This document shows, one piece after another, positions 8,106 to 16,647 of a stretch of 64,000 nucleotides of DNA. Origin of the DNA: Pseudomonas sp. SJZ074 (GTDB lineage: Bacteria > Pseudomonadota > Gammaproteobacteria > Pseudomonadales > Pseudomonadaceae); NCBI RefSeq assembly GCF_007828215.1, contig NZ_VIUE01000001.1:430030-494029 (forward strand), in the 5' to 3' direction. The stretch's first letter is position 1. Each line of letters opens with the position of its first letter. Position numbers and translations under genes: made by a program. The notes below the pieces were generated by a model, which was not told the origin of the DNA, searched no databases, and saw only the letters and a program-made list of their open reading frames with translations.

Positions 8106-9101
8106 ATGTCTATGCATTCCTCCACGCCCTTGCGGCGCGTCAGCATCCTGGCAGTCGACCGGGTTTTCGCTTTCACCCTCATGCAGGCCAAGGACTTCTT
8201 CCACCTGGCCAGCCTGCGCTACGGCAAGCAACTGGGCCAAGGCCTGACACCGGCGTTCGAAATCCGCCTGGTCAGCCCCGACGGCAAACCGGTGAACAGC
8301 TTCAGCGAAGTGATCATGCCGGTGGATGGCGGCCTGGAAAATACCGATGTGATTATCCTGCCGGCCTTCTGGGATGACTTCCCCACCCTCTGCCAACGCT
8401 ATCCCCAGGTCCTGCCCTGGCTGCGGGAACAGCACGCTCGCGGCGCCGTGCTGTGCGGCGAAGCCACGGGCGTGTTCTGGCTGGCCGAAGCCGGGTTGCT
8501 CGATGGCAAGGAAGCCACCACCTACTGGCGCTTTTTCAACGCCTTCAGGGAGCGCTTTCCCCAGGTACACCTTAATCAGGACAAGCACCTGACCGACGCC
8601 GACAATCTGTTCTGCGCCGGCGGCACGACCTCGGTGTGCGACCTCTACATTTACCTCATCGAACGCTTCTGCGGCGCCAACATCGCCCAGGGCGTGGCAC
8701 GGGATATCCTGTATGAAGTGCAGCGCAATTATTCGCCGGGCAGGATCGGTTTCGGCGGGCAGAAACTCCATCAGGACGTGATCATCCTGCAGATCCAGCA
8801 CTGGCTCGAAGAACATTTCGCCGACAAATTCCGTTTCGAAGACGTCGCCCGGGAACACGGCATGAGCATTCGCAATTTCATGCGCCGCTTCCAAACCGCC
8901 ACCGGTGACAAACCACTGCATTACCTGCAGCGACTGCGCATCGAAACCGCCAAGGGCCTGCTGTCCGGCAGCCGCAAGAGCATCAAGACCATCAGCTACG
9001 AAGTGGGCTACGACGATGCGAGCTTCTTTGCACGGCTGTTCCGGCAGCACACCGACCTGTCGCCGAACCAGTATCGGCAGCAATTTCAGCAGGCGGCGTG
9101 A
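8106..9101 (+). CDS. GlxA-type AraC family regulator
   Basis: A 331-residue transcription factor with an N-terminal DJ-1/PfpI-like amidase-fold domain (about residues 10-190) and a C-terminal AraC/XylS double helix-turn-helix. The domain includes the nucleophile-elbow-like VLCGEATGVFWLAEA. The HTH segments are VAREHGMSIRNFMRRF and ISYEVGYDDASFFARLF, followed by LSPNQYRQQF. This architecture is typical of regulators of quaternary-amine and amino-acid metabolism. Its divergent position 143 bp from the acyl-CoA dehydrogenase suggests local control. A second ATG at 8112 is an alternative start. Confidence 0.9.
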   Translation: MSMHSSTPLRRVSILAVDRVFAFTLMQAKDFFHLASLRYGKQLGQGLTPAFEIRLVSPDGKPVNSFSEVIMPVDGGLENTDVIILPAFWDDFPTLCQRYPQVLPWLREQHARGAVLCGEATGVFWLAEAGLLDGKEATTYWRFFNAFRERFPQVHLNQDKHLTDADNLFCAGGTTSVCDLYIYLIERFCGANIAQGVARDILYEVQRNYSPGRIGFGGQKLHQDVIILQIQHWLEEHFADKFRFEDVAREHGMSIRNFMRRFQTATGDKPLHYLQRLRIETAKGLLSGSRKSIKTISYEVGYDDASFFARLFRQHTDLSPNQYRQQFQQAA

Positions 9102-9122
9102 AAGGAGCTGAACGCAACCCTC

Positions 9123-9211
9123 TGTGGGAGCGGGCTTGCTCGCGAAAGCGGTGTATCAGCCACACATGTATTGCCTGACAAACCGCTTTCGCGAGCAAGC
9201 CCGCTCCCACA
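9123..9211. repeat. REP inverted pair (family A), perfect arms
   Basis: Arms 9123-9151 and 9183-9211 are exact reverse complements over 29 bp (GTGGGAGCGGGCTTGCTCGCGAA core plus AGCGG). It lies between the convergent AraC-type regulator gene and zapE. Confidence 0.95.
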
Positions 9212-9216
9212 AACAT

Positions 9217-9240
9217 AAAGGCCTGCATATGCAGGCCTTT
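9217..9240. terminator. Bidirectional terminator for zapE/AraC gene
   Basis: A perfect 24-bp palindrome, AAAGGCCTGCAT-ATGCAGGCCTTT, lies 15 bp beyond the zapE stop. It is flanked on both sides by T/A-rich sequence and could terminate from either direction. Confidence 0.7.
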
Positions 9241-9254
9241 ATGTTTAGAAACGC

Positions 9255-10349
9255 TTACGGCTTATGCGCCCGCGACAGGAACTCGTGGGACTGCATTTCC
9301 AACAGACGACTCAGCGTGCGCTGGAATTCGAACGTCAGGCGACCACCGGTGTAGAGGTCCTTGAGTTCGACTTCGGCCGAGATGATCAGCTTCACGTTAC
9401 GGTCGTAGAACTCGTCCACCATGTTGATGAAGCGACGGGCGATGTCGTCGGTGGTGACGCTCATTTGCTCAACGCCGCTGAGCAGCACGGCATGAAAAAT
9501 CTTGCCCAGCTCGATGTAGTCGTTCTGGCTGCGAGGGCCGTCGCACAGCTCACGGAAATCGAACCAGGCCACATCGTCGCAGGTGCGGATGGCGCGAATC
9601 TCGCGATTCTCGATCATCAGCACATCGTTTTCGACCGCCTGGGTGCATTCCGGGGTCAGGGCGCGGAAGCTCTTGCGCAGGCTTTCCTCGGCAGCGGCAT
9701 CCAGAGGGTAATGGAACAGCTCCGCCTGTTCGAGATGGCGCAGACGATAGTCGACGCCGCTGTCGACGTTGACGATTTCGGTGTGTTCCTTGATCAACGC
9801 AATGGCCGGCAGGAAGCGCGCCCGTTGCAGGCCATCCTTGTACAAGCCGTCCGGTACGATGTTCGACGTGGCGACCAGGGTCACGCCGTTCTTGAACAGC
9901 TCTTCCATCAAGGTGCCAAGGATCATGGCGTCGGTGATGTCGGACACGAAAAATTCATCGAAGCAGATCACCCGCGTTTCATTGGCGAAACGCTTGGCGA
10001 TGATGGTCAATGGGTTCTTCTCGCCCCCCAGGGTCTTCATCTCTTCGTGCACGCGCTTCATGAAGCGGTGGAAGTGCGTGCGGGTCTTTTCCTTGAACGG
10101 CAGCGCCTCGAAGAAGGTATCCACCAGGTAGGTCTTGCCACGGCCGACGCCACCCCAGAAGTACAGGCCCTTGACCGGGGCCAGTTCCTTCTTGCCGAAC
10201 AGTTTTCCCAACAAGCCCGGCTTGTTGTTCGACGCGGCGATCAGGTCGTCGTACAGGCGCTGCAAATGCCGCACTGCCGTTTCCTGGGCTGCGTCGTGGA
10301 AGAACTCCGGGCGTTTCAGATCAGCTTGATATCGTTCTAGGGGGGTCAT
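9255..10349 (-). CDS. zapE: Cell division ATPase ZapE (AFG1-like)
   Basis: A 364-residue P-loop ATPase of the AFG1/ZapE family, which associates with the Z-ring in enterobacteria and is linked to division under stress. It opens MTPLERYQADLKRPEFFHDA. The Walker A motif GGVGRGKT is at residues 66-73 and the Walker B segment is VICFDEFFVSD. The ATG at 10349 matches family N-termini; a TTG at 10361 is possible but has no better ribosome site. It is transcribed after trpS but separated from it by a terminator. Confidence 0.93.
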   Translation of the reverse strand: MTPLERYQADLKRPEFFHDAAQETAVRHLQRLYDDLIAASNNKPGLLGKLFGKKELAPVKGLYFWGGVGRGKTYLVDTFFEALPFKEKTRTHFHRFMKRVHEEMKTLGGEKNPLTIIAKRFANETRVICFDEFFVSDITDAMILGTLMEELFKNGVTLVATSNIVPDGLYKDGLQRARFLPAIALIKEHTEIVNVDSGVDYRLRHLEQAELFHYPLDAAAEESLRKSFRALTPECTQAVENDVLMIENREIRAIRTCDDVAWFDFRELCDGPRSQNDYIELGKIFHAVLLSGVEQMSVTTDDIARRFINMVDEFYDRNVKLIISAEVELKDLYTGGRLTFEFQRTLSRLLEMQSHEFLSRAHKP

Positions 10350-10365
10350 ATTCGTTAGCAAGGCA

Positions 10366-10398
10366 ACAAAAACGGGCCGTCACTGTAGCGACGGCCCG
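10366..10398 (-). terminator. Rho-independent terminator after trpS
   Basis: The minus strand carries a 9-bp GC-rich stem (10373-10381 with 10390-10398, CGGGCCGTC/GACGGCCCG) followed by five T. It ends trpS about 40 bp downstream of its stop. Confidence 0.85.
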
Positions 10399-10439
10399 CA
10401 GGAATGGCAATCGGCCCTTATCCGAGTCGTGCCGCTGAT

Positions 10440-11795
10440 TTATTCCTGGGCTGGCTTCAGCGCAGTGTGCAGCGCCTCAATAGCAGCGTCCCTTGCCGCA
10501 CTGTCGGCGAATACCGGGCTTTCACCTATATACTCACCGAGCATCCAGACACGAAAGCCACGTTCTTCACTGTGTACTTCATACACTTCGCCAAGTTGCA
10601 GGACTTTGGTCACTCGACCAGCCGTCTTGCCATCTTCAAAACGACTCGACAAGAGCAGTTCTTCTCCATCCGCTGACAATAGCCGGAAGCGGAAACTGCC
10701 GTCCTCTTCGCGAAAGCTGACGAAGCGCGCAGCCTTGGCAGCTTTCTTCTTCGTGCTGGCCGCCACCTGGACCTGGCTGACGAACGAACGCAGGCCAACG
10801 GCTTCACGCAGTTCGTTGAGGAACGGCGTCGCCACCGCGCGGGCTTTTTTCGCGCCCAACTGCAGGATGTCTTCGAGGTCCGACGGACGCTCGATCAACT
10901 GGTGATAACGCTCGCGGGCTTCACCCAGCTCGCTGTCGAGCAACTGGAACAGACGATTCTTCGCTTCGCCCCAACCCAGGCCCTGCAACAGCTCGCTGCG
11001 GAATTCGGCTGACTGGGCCGGGGTGGCGAAGGCCTGGAACAGCGTGAACAGGTGCGAGTTATCCGGATCCTTCGCTTCGCCCGGGGCACGGGAGTCGGTG
11101 ACGATCCGCGAAATCGCGTCCTTCATGTCCTTGGCGCTGCTGAACAACGGAATGGTGTTGTCGTAGCTCTTGGACATCTTGCGGCCATCGAGCCCCGGCA
11201 GCGTGGCGACGCTTTCTTCGATCAGCGCTTCGGGCATGGTGAAAAACTCCTTGCCCTGGCCAAACAGGTGGTTGAAGCGCTGGCCGATATCCCGGGCCAT
11301 TTCCACGTGCTGGATCTGGTCGCGACCGACCGGCACCTTGTGGGCATTGAACATCAGGATGTCAGCGGCCATCAGTACCGGGTAGCTGTACAGGCCCATG
11401 GTGATGCCGGCATCCGGGTCTTCGCCGGTCTCGACGTTCTTGTCCACCGACGCCTTGTAGGCATGGGCGCGATTGAGCAGGCCCTTGGCGGCGACGCAGG
11501 TCAGCAGCCAGGTCAGTTCCGGGATCTCGGGGATATCGGACTGGCGATAAAAGGTCACGCGGTCCACGTCCAGGCCGCCGGCCAGCCAGGTCGCGGCGAT
11601 TTCCAGGCGCGAACGCTGGATGCGTAGCGGGTCATCGCATTTGATCAGGGCGTGGTAGTCGGCCAGGAAGTAGAACGAATCGGCATTGCTGTCGCGGCTG
11701 GCGAGAATCGCCGGGCGGATGGCGCCGGCGTAGTTGCCCAGGTGCGGTGTGCCAGTGGTGGTGATACCGGTCAGGATACGGGTACGAGTCGTCAT
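10440..11795 (-). CDS. trpS: Tryptophanyl-tRNA synthetase (extended form)
   Basis: A 451-residue class Ic aminoacyl-tRNA synthetase charging tRNA-Trp. Class I signatures are HLGN at residues 18-21 (HIGH equivalent) and the KMSKS loop in [10 protein letters not shown]. The protein is about 110 residues longer than the common form of about 335. The extra C-terminus contains a segment ([18 protein letters not shown]) resembling DUF1508/YegP-type repeats. From memory the long form is usual in Pseudomonas. It is upstream of zapE and downstream of the small hydrolase gene on the same strand. Confidence 0.95.
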   Translation of the reverse strand: MTTRTRILTGITTTGTPHLGNYAGAIRPAILASRDSNADSFYFLADYHALIKCDDPLRIQRSRLEIAATWLAGGLDVDRVTFYRQSDIPEIPELTWLLTCVAAKGLLNRAHAYKASVDKNVETGEDPDAGITMGLYSYPVLMAADILMFNAHKVPVGRDQIQHVEMARDIGQRFNHLFGQGKEFFTMPEALIEESVATLPGLDGRKMSKSYDNTIPLFSSAKDMKDAISRIVTDSRAPGEAKDPDNSHLFTLFQAFATPAQSAEFRSELLQGLGWGEAKNRLFQLLDSELGEARERYHQLIERPSDLEDILQLGAKKARAVATPFLNELREAVGLRSFVSQVQVAASTKKKAAKAARFVSFREEDGSFRFRLLSADGEELLLSSRFEDGKTAGRVTKVLQLGEVYEVHSEERGFRVWMLGEYIGESPVFADSAARDAAIEALHTALKPAQE

Positions 11796-11819
11796 GGATT
11801 ATCGCTTGTCAGACTGCTG

Positions 11820-12449
11820 TCAATTCGAAAGACGCGGCAGGAGCAGATCCTTGAGATCGGTCAGCTTGCCATGAAAAAAGTGCCCGCATTCTGCCACTTT
11901 CAGCAGCTCATGGGGACGTTGGAGCGCATCGGACCAATCGTAGACCAGTTGGGGATCGACGACTTCATCATTTTCCGGTTGGATCACCGTCAATTCGCCA
12001 CGCATCGCCAAAGGCGACTGATCGTCCAGGCGCATCACCGCCGGGGCCACCATGAACAGGTGCTTGAGCGATTGCTCCTGGGCTTCGAGCCGCCCACCCA
12101 GGCTGGCAGCGACGAAACCGCCGAAGGAAAACCCGAAGAGGCTCAAGGGCAGTTGCGGGTGTTTTTCCCGCAGCCACGCTGCGGCAGCCTCGGCGTCGTC
12201 TACTTCACCAGTCCCCATGTCATGGCTACCGGCACTCGCGCCTACACCACGATAATTGAAACGCAATGTGACCAGGCCGGCATCCCGGGCTGTGCGTTGC
12301 AGGGTCGAGACCACCTTATTGAGCATGGTCCCGCCCTGCACCGGGTTCGGGTGGCAGATCAGCGCCAGGCCACGGGGCGCCTCGCTGTCCAGGTACAAGG
12401 CTTCCAGTTGGCCCACCGGGCCTTCGATGACTACAGGGGTTTCGCGCAT
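11820..12449 (-). CDS. Small alpha/beta hydrolase
   Basis: A 209-residue alpha/beta hydrolase of the YcjY/OsmC-adjacent esterase type. The N-terminal part has the family block RGLALICHPNPVQGGTMLNKVV. The nucleophile elbow is GFSFGG (Ser), the acid is probably Asp in QPENDEVVDP, and the His is in VAECGHFFHG. The substrate is unknown. The ATG at 12449 is preferred over a TTG at 12455. It lies 24 bp upstream of trpS on the same strand, so the two may be co-transcribed. Confidence 0.85.
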   Translation of the reverse strand: MRETPVVIEGPVGQLEALYLDSEAPRGLALICHPNPVQGGTMLNKVVSTLQRTARDAGLVTLRFNYRGVGASAGSHDMGTGEVDDAEAAAAWLREKHPQLPLSLFGFSFGGFVAASLGGRLEAQEQSLKHLFMVAPAVMRLDDQSPLAMRGELTVIQPENDEVVDPQLVYDWSDALQRPHELLKVAECGHFFHGKLTDLKDLLLPRLSN

Positions 12450-12597
12450 AAGCAAGGGAAAGAACTCCGTGACCCCGAATAGGGTCGACTCGTCTAGCTA
12501 AAAGTCTGTGCCTGGCATGATTGCGATGTTCTTCGCGGTATACAGCGCAGGTCCGAGCCGTTAACGTAAAGCAAAGCCGTTTATAGAGGAAGGACTC

Positions 12598-13032
12598 GTG
12601 GAACACTCGCTCTTAGTTTGGTTGTTGCCGACTCTTGCCCTGGTTGCCGGTGTCGCCATTGGATTCCTGCTTGCCCGACTGCTGCCCAACGCGGTGCCCA
12701 ACAGCACGCAACGTCAGCTGGACGACATTCAGGAACGTTTCGACAGTTATCAGAATGAGGTGGTCACCCACTTCAACGCCACCGCTTCTCTGGTGAAGAA
12801 ACTCACCCAGAGCTACCAGGATGTTCAGGATCATTTGTCCGAGGGCGCCAATCGCCTGGCCCTGGACGAACAGACTCGCCAGCGCCTGCTGGCCGCCCTG
12901 CACGCCGACTCGGCGCAGGCTCCACGGGAACGCCTGACCCCACCAAGGGACCAGGAGCCACCTCGGGACTACGCGCCCAAGACCCCGAATTCGCCCGGCA
13001 TGCTCGATGAGCATTACGGTTTGAAAAAGTAA
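12598..13032 (+). CDS. zapG: ZapG/YhcB (DUF1043) envelope protein
   Basis: A 144-residue inner-membrane protein of the DUF1043/YhcB family, which links Z-ring and cell-envelope growth in enterobacteria. One N-terminal helix (about residues 5-27, VWLLPTLALVAGVAIGFLLA) is followed by a long coiled-coil-like region and a Pro-rich, charged tail ending YGLKK. The start is GTG with AGAGGAAGGA upstream, an unusual but well-supported start. It is divergent from the hydrolase-trpS genes and is followed by a strong terminator. Confidence 0.9.
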   Translation: MEHSLLVWLLPTLALVAGVAIGFLLARLLPNAVPNSTQRQLDDIQERFDSYQNEVVTHFNATASLVKKLTQSYQDVQDHLSEGANRLALDEQTRQRLLAALHADSAQAPRERLTPPRDQEPPRDYAPKTPNSPGMLDEHYGLKK

Positions 13033-13050
13033 GCTGCAAGCCACACCTGA

Positions 13051-13084
13051 AGCCCGCCCGATCCTGTGATCGGGCGGGCTTTTT
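13051..13084 (+). terminator. Rho-independent terminator after zapG
   Basis: A 13-bp perfect stem, AGCCCGCCCGATC-CTGT-GATCGGGCGGGCT, is followed by TTTT, starting 18 bp after the zapG stop. Confidence 0.92.
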
Positions 13085-13126
13085 CATGGGCACAGGTTTT
13101 CCGTCGGTGAGGCCTGTCCGTTGAGG

Positions 13127-13627
13127 TCAGAACGCCAATTGAAGGCTCTGCTGACCTTCGAGGCTAAGCAGCAATTGCTTGGCTGCCAGCCCGCCGGCGA
13201 AACCGGTGAGGTTGCCGGAAGTACCGATGACGCGGTGGCACGGAGCAATGATCGAAATGGGATTCCGGCCGTTGGCTGCGCCCACCGCCCGAACAGCGGT
13301 CGGCTGGCCGATCTGGATGGCAATGTCGCGGTAACTGCGGGTCTCGCCGAAGGGAATGGTCAGCAATGCCTGCCAGACCCGTTTCTGGAAATCAGTGCCG
13401 GCGAAGTCCAGTTCCAGCTCGAAACGGCGCCGCTGGCCGGCGAAATATTCCATCAGTTGACGCTCGGTTTCCTGGAGCACCGGATGATGGATGTCTTCCT
13501 CCAAGGGCCCCAGGCGCACACGGTTGAGTCGCTCGTTTTCCCACAGGATGGCGGCGAGTCTTGCGTCCCGGGCGACGAGGATCAGTTGGCCGACCGGAGA
13601 TTGGATGGTTTTGTACCGGGGTAACAT
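13127..13627 (-). CDS. ogt: Methylated-DNA-protein-cysteine methyltransferase
   Basis: A 166-residue suicide DNA-repair enzyme that transfers the alkyl group from O6-methylguanine to its own cysteine. The active-site motif APCHRVIG carries the acceptor Cys, and the DNA-binding wing GTDFQKRVWQALLTIPFGET precedes it. Its length fits a stand-alone Ogt without the Ada N-terminal domain. The ATG at 13627 follows AAGGAAGG at good spacing. It lies 57 bp downstream of the LuxR-type regulator on the same strand, with no functional link evident. Confidence 0.95.
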   Translation of the reverse strand: MLPRYKTIQSPVGQLILVARDARLAAILWENERLNRVRLGPLEEDIHHPVLQETERQLMEYFAGQRRRFELELDFAGTDFQKRVWQALLTIPFGETRSYRDIAIQIGQPTAVRAVGAANGRNPISIIAPCHRVIGTSGNLTGFAGGLAAKQLLLSLEGQQSLQLAF

Positions 13628-13684
13628 CGAGTCCTTCCTTTACGGGCTGGCTTTTGTGGCGGATGGTTCTGCAGCGCTGGACGC

Positions 13685-16420
13685 TCAGCCCAACAACCCC
13701 AGCTCCTTCGCCCTCGCCACGGCCTGGGTGCGACGCTCCACGCCAAGCTTGCTGTTGATATGGCTGGCGTGGGTCTTGACGGTGTGCAGCGAGATGAACA
13801 GCTGCTCGCTGATTTCCTGGTTGGAACAGCCCTGAGCAATCAGTTGCAGCACCGCCCGTTCGCGGCTGCTGAGGCTTTCGACAGGTGCCGGGGAGTCGGC
13901 CGGTTGCGTCGACGTCGGCAGGCGTTCGAGCAGATTCTGGCACAAGGCGCTGGGGGGTGCGTGCAGCAATTGCTCGCGCAGCCATTCACGATGTTCGTCG
14001 CCCAGCAGCCATTCGAACGGTTGCAGCACTCCGCCGTCAGCGGCTTCGAAAGCCTGGGCCAGGGTACTGCGGGCCGCCGGCTCGCGGCCAAGGCTCAGCA
14101 ACAAGGCGACTTTCTGGTTGAGGGCCATCACGCTGAGCATTTGCCGGCCGGTTTGCTGGCCGTGTTCAAGCAGGGCATTGAGCCGCCCTTCCGCCAGCAT
14201 CGGTTGGCCCAGGATGGATTCCAGCAGCGCCTGTTGCAACTCGACATGCAGCGGCAGTTGCGGGTGGAACTCCGGCGGAGCAGCGGCCTGTTCGCCGGTG
14301 TAGGTTCGCCCCAGCCGCGCCAACCAGGCTTCAGCCAGTTCGGTGCGGCCCTGGGCCAGCCAGAGCTCGCATTTGACCAGGGTGATCATCGCCAGGTAAT
14401 AGATCGGCGGAACATCCCAGATGTGCATCAGGCGCTCGGCTTCGGCCAGTTCGGCAAAGGCTCGGGCGAACTCGCCATGGCTGCCTTCGATACGGGCGAT
14501 CACGCAATGCCCCAGCAGCACGCTGATGTCGCGGCAGGCACGTGCTTCGGTAAGGCCGGCCTGCAACCGCGCCAACCCGGCCTGGGGTTGCATGCGCAGG
14601 GTCAGCAGGAAACCCTCGTACAGGGTCAAGCGTGCCCGTACCGCATAAAGCCGCTGGGGCGAGAGCCCGTGCAAACGTTGCAAGCCCTGGCGCACTTCAT
14701 CCAGCGCCCGCAGGATCTCTCCCCGCGCCTGCAGGACCCGGGCGCGATCGTAGTGGGCCAGGGCTTCGAACAAGGGGTTGCCGACCCGCTGCGCCAGTTC
14801 CAGGGAGTCGCGGTTCAAGCCACGGGCGCGCCACAGGTCACCGTCGGCAATCGCCAGGTTCGACAGCGTGGACAGGCACATCAAGCGTTGGCCGTAGCGT
14901 TTTTGCGGCAGGCTTTCCAGGGCTTCGGTGCAATAACGTACCGTGGCTTCACGGTCCCCACGGCCACGGGCGACGATCCCGCTCAGGGCCAGCCATTGGG
15001 CAAGCATGGATTTCTGCGCGGTGGCCGACGGTGCCGGCAGGAAGCGGCTCAGGTGGGCGGCCAGTTCTTCGGCGGCATCCAGCTGACAGGCCAGACCCAG
15101 CGCCCAGCTGTAGAGCACGATCAACCTTGGGGTGCTGATGAGCAGGCTGTCGGGCAAGTCCATCTTCCAGCGCAGCAACATGCCGACGTTCTGCTCGGCC
15201 AGCAGTTGCTCTTCCGAAAGGGTCTGCACCAGGTTCGCCGCCACATCCAGGTGCCCGGCCCGCAACGCCTGCTCCACGGCTTCATCGATCAGGCCCTGGG
15301 CGTTGAACCAGCGGCAGGCGCGCAAGTGCAGGGTCGCGGCCGGCACCATGGCCGGTGCGCTGGGGCGGCTGCGCAACAGATCGGAGAACAAGTGGTGATA
15401 GCGATACCAGTGACCGTGTTCGTCCAGGGGCACCAGGAATACCTGATGGGCCGCCAGGTATTGCAGGATTTCGGCGCTGTCATGGGCTTCGCGCACCGCA
15501 TCGCACAGTTCGCTGCAAAAACGATCCTGTGGCGCGGTGTCGTAGAGAAAGGCCTGCACCTCGGCAGGCAGGCAATCGATGACTTCTTCGAGCAGATAAT
15601 CGCGGATCAACCCTTCCCCACCGTGCAGCGCCTGGGGCAGCCGGCCCTCGGAACCGGCTTCGGAGGCGGCCAGCAACCAGAAACGCAGCCCGGCGACCCA
15701 GCCTTCGCTGCGCTGGATGAGGTTTTCCAGCGCTTCACCACGCAACGAGCTGCTGTGGTGCTCGAGCAGTGTCAGGGCTTCGCCATGGGTCAGGCGCAGG
15801 TCCTGTTCATTCAGCTCGAGCAATTGCCGCGACAGGCGCAGGCGCGCCAGATGCCAGTTCGGCCGCTGGCGACTGGTGACCAGCACCAGCAAGCCGTCGG
15901 GCAGGTGGTTGAGGAAAAACTGCAGGCAACGATCCAGTACGGGGCCTTGGGCCAGGTGGTAATCGTCGAGCACCAGCAGCAAGGGGTTGCGCAGCGTCAG
16001 GTGGCTGGTCAACTCATCCAGCAGGCCGTCGAGCCACTCTTCGAACGCGAAGGGTTGGTGACGCTGACGCATCTTCAGCAGCCCCGCTGCCCGGCCGCCC
16101 AACTGTGGAAAGAGCGCCTGGAGCCCTTCGAGCAGCCGCTCCAGGAAACGTCCCGGATCATTGTCCCGGGCGTTGAGTCCCAACCAGAGGTTTTGCCAAT
16201 GGACCGGCAGGCTCTGGCAGAACTCCACTGCCAGGGAGCTTTTGCCGAACCCCGCCGGCGCACTGACCAACAGCAGTCGACCGCCAAGCCCCGCACTCAA
16301 ACGCTCGCACAACCGCGGTCGCACGACATGCCCGTCGGGCAGCGGCGGTCGGTAGAAGCGCCCGTCCTGTACTGCGATGGCTGCGCGGGCAGAATCCGGT
16401 AGTGAAGACAGATCGGTCAT
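13685..16420 (-). CDS. MalT-like LuxR family (LAL) regulator
   Basis: A 911-residue large ATP-binding LuxR-family activator. It has an N-terminal P-loop ATPase (Walker A APAGFGKS at residues 54-61, Walker B-like LLLVLDDYHL), a long helical repeat sensor region, and a C-terminal LuxR HTH (ESLSSRERAVLQLIAQG, SNQEISEQLFISLHTVKTHA). The ATG at 16420 has AAGAG upstream; the frame stays open to 16852 but that part reads as promoter sequence. It precedes the DUF1329-DUF1302-ligase cluster on the same strand and is the obvious candidate activator of it. The effector is unknown. Confidence 0.9.
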   Translation of the reverse strand: MTDLSSLPDSARAAIAVQDGRFYRPPLPDGHVVRPRLCERLSAGLGGRLLLVSAPAGFGKSSLAVEFCQSLPVHWQNLWLGLNARDNDPGRFLERLLEGLQALFPQLGGRAAGLLKMRQRHQPFAFEEWLDGLLDELTSHLTLRNPLLLVLDDYHLAQGPVLDRCLQFFLNHLPDGLLVLVTSRQRPNWHLARLRLSRQLLELNEQDLRLTHGEALTLLEHHSSSLRGEALENLIQRSEGWVAGLRFWLLAASEAGSEGRLPQALHGGEGLIRDYLLEEVIDCLPAEVQAFLYDTAPQDRFCSELCDAVREAHDSAEILQYLAAHQVFLVPLDEHGHWYRYHHLFSDLLRSRPSAPAMVPAATLHLRACRWFNAQGLIDEAVEQALRAGHLDVAANLVQTLSEEQLLAEQNVGMLLRWKMDLPDSLLISTPRLIVLYSWALGLACQLDAAEELAAHLSRFLPAPSATAQKSMLAQWLALSGIVARGRGDREATVRYCTEALESLPQKRYGQRLMCLSTLSNLAIADGDLWRARGLNRDSLELAQRVGNPLFEALAHYDRARVLQARGEILRALDEVRQGLQRLHGLSPQRLYAVRARLTLYEGFLLTLRMQPQAGLARLQAGLTEARACRDISVLLGHCVIARIEGSHGEFARAFAELAEAERLMHIWDVPPIYYLAMITLVKCELWLAQGRTELAEAWLARLGRTYTGEQAAAPPEFHPQLPLHVELQQALLESILGQPMLAEGRLNALLEHGQQTGRQMLSVMALNQKVALLLSLGREPAARSTLAQAFEAADGGVLQPFEWLLGDEHREWLREQLLHAPPSALCQNLLERLPTSTQPADSPAPVESLSSRERAVLQLIAQGCSNQEISEQLFISLHTVKTHASHINSKLGVERRTQAVARAKELGLLG

Positions 16421-16588
16421 GGCCGGCTCTTGTTTAAATGCAGATGGCGGCGTTGCAGATGTCCGCAGACTAGCTGTAAACGAAGAGGTATTGAAGGGAG
16501 TGCTACAAATGGCTACAAAAAGACTACAAATCGACTGAGTCTGCAAACTCCGCTTTGTGGCGAGGGGCAGTGTTCGCAGCACAAAAAC

Positions 16589-16615
16589 AAACGCCCCGAA
16601 CCAGTCGGGGCGTTT
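16589..16615 (-). terminator. Terminator after DUF1329 gene
   Basis: An inverted repeat, AAACGCCCCG (16589-16598) and CGGGGCGTTT (16606-16615), lies just beyond the stop of the DUF1329 gene. On the minus strand the stem is followed by GTTTTTGT. It separates the gene from the downstream regulator gene. Confidence 0.75.
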
Positions 16616-16647
16616 ATTCGAGGATGCGGCCTCGGGGTAAAGCGGTT

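Noticed and set aside
13760-16402. 880-codon open frame on the plus strand
   Set aside because: It mirrors the LuxR/MalT-type regulator gene on the minus strand, which has clear Walker and HTH motifs. The plus-strand translation is Gln/Arg-rich and matches nothing.
13127-16420. ogt and the LuxR-type regulator as one functional unit
   Set aside because: They are close and co-directional, but DNA alkylation repair and the lipid-type cluster have no known link. Proximity alone is not enough.
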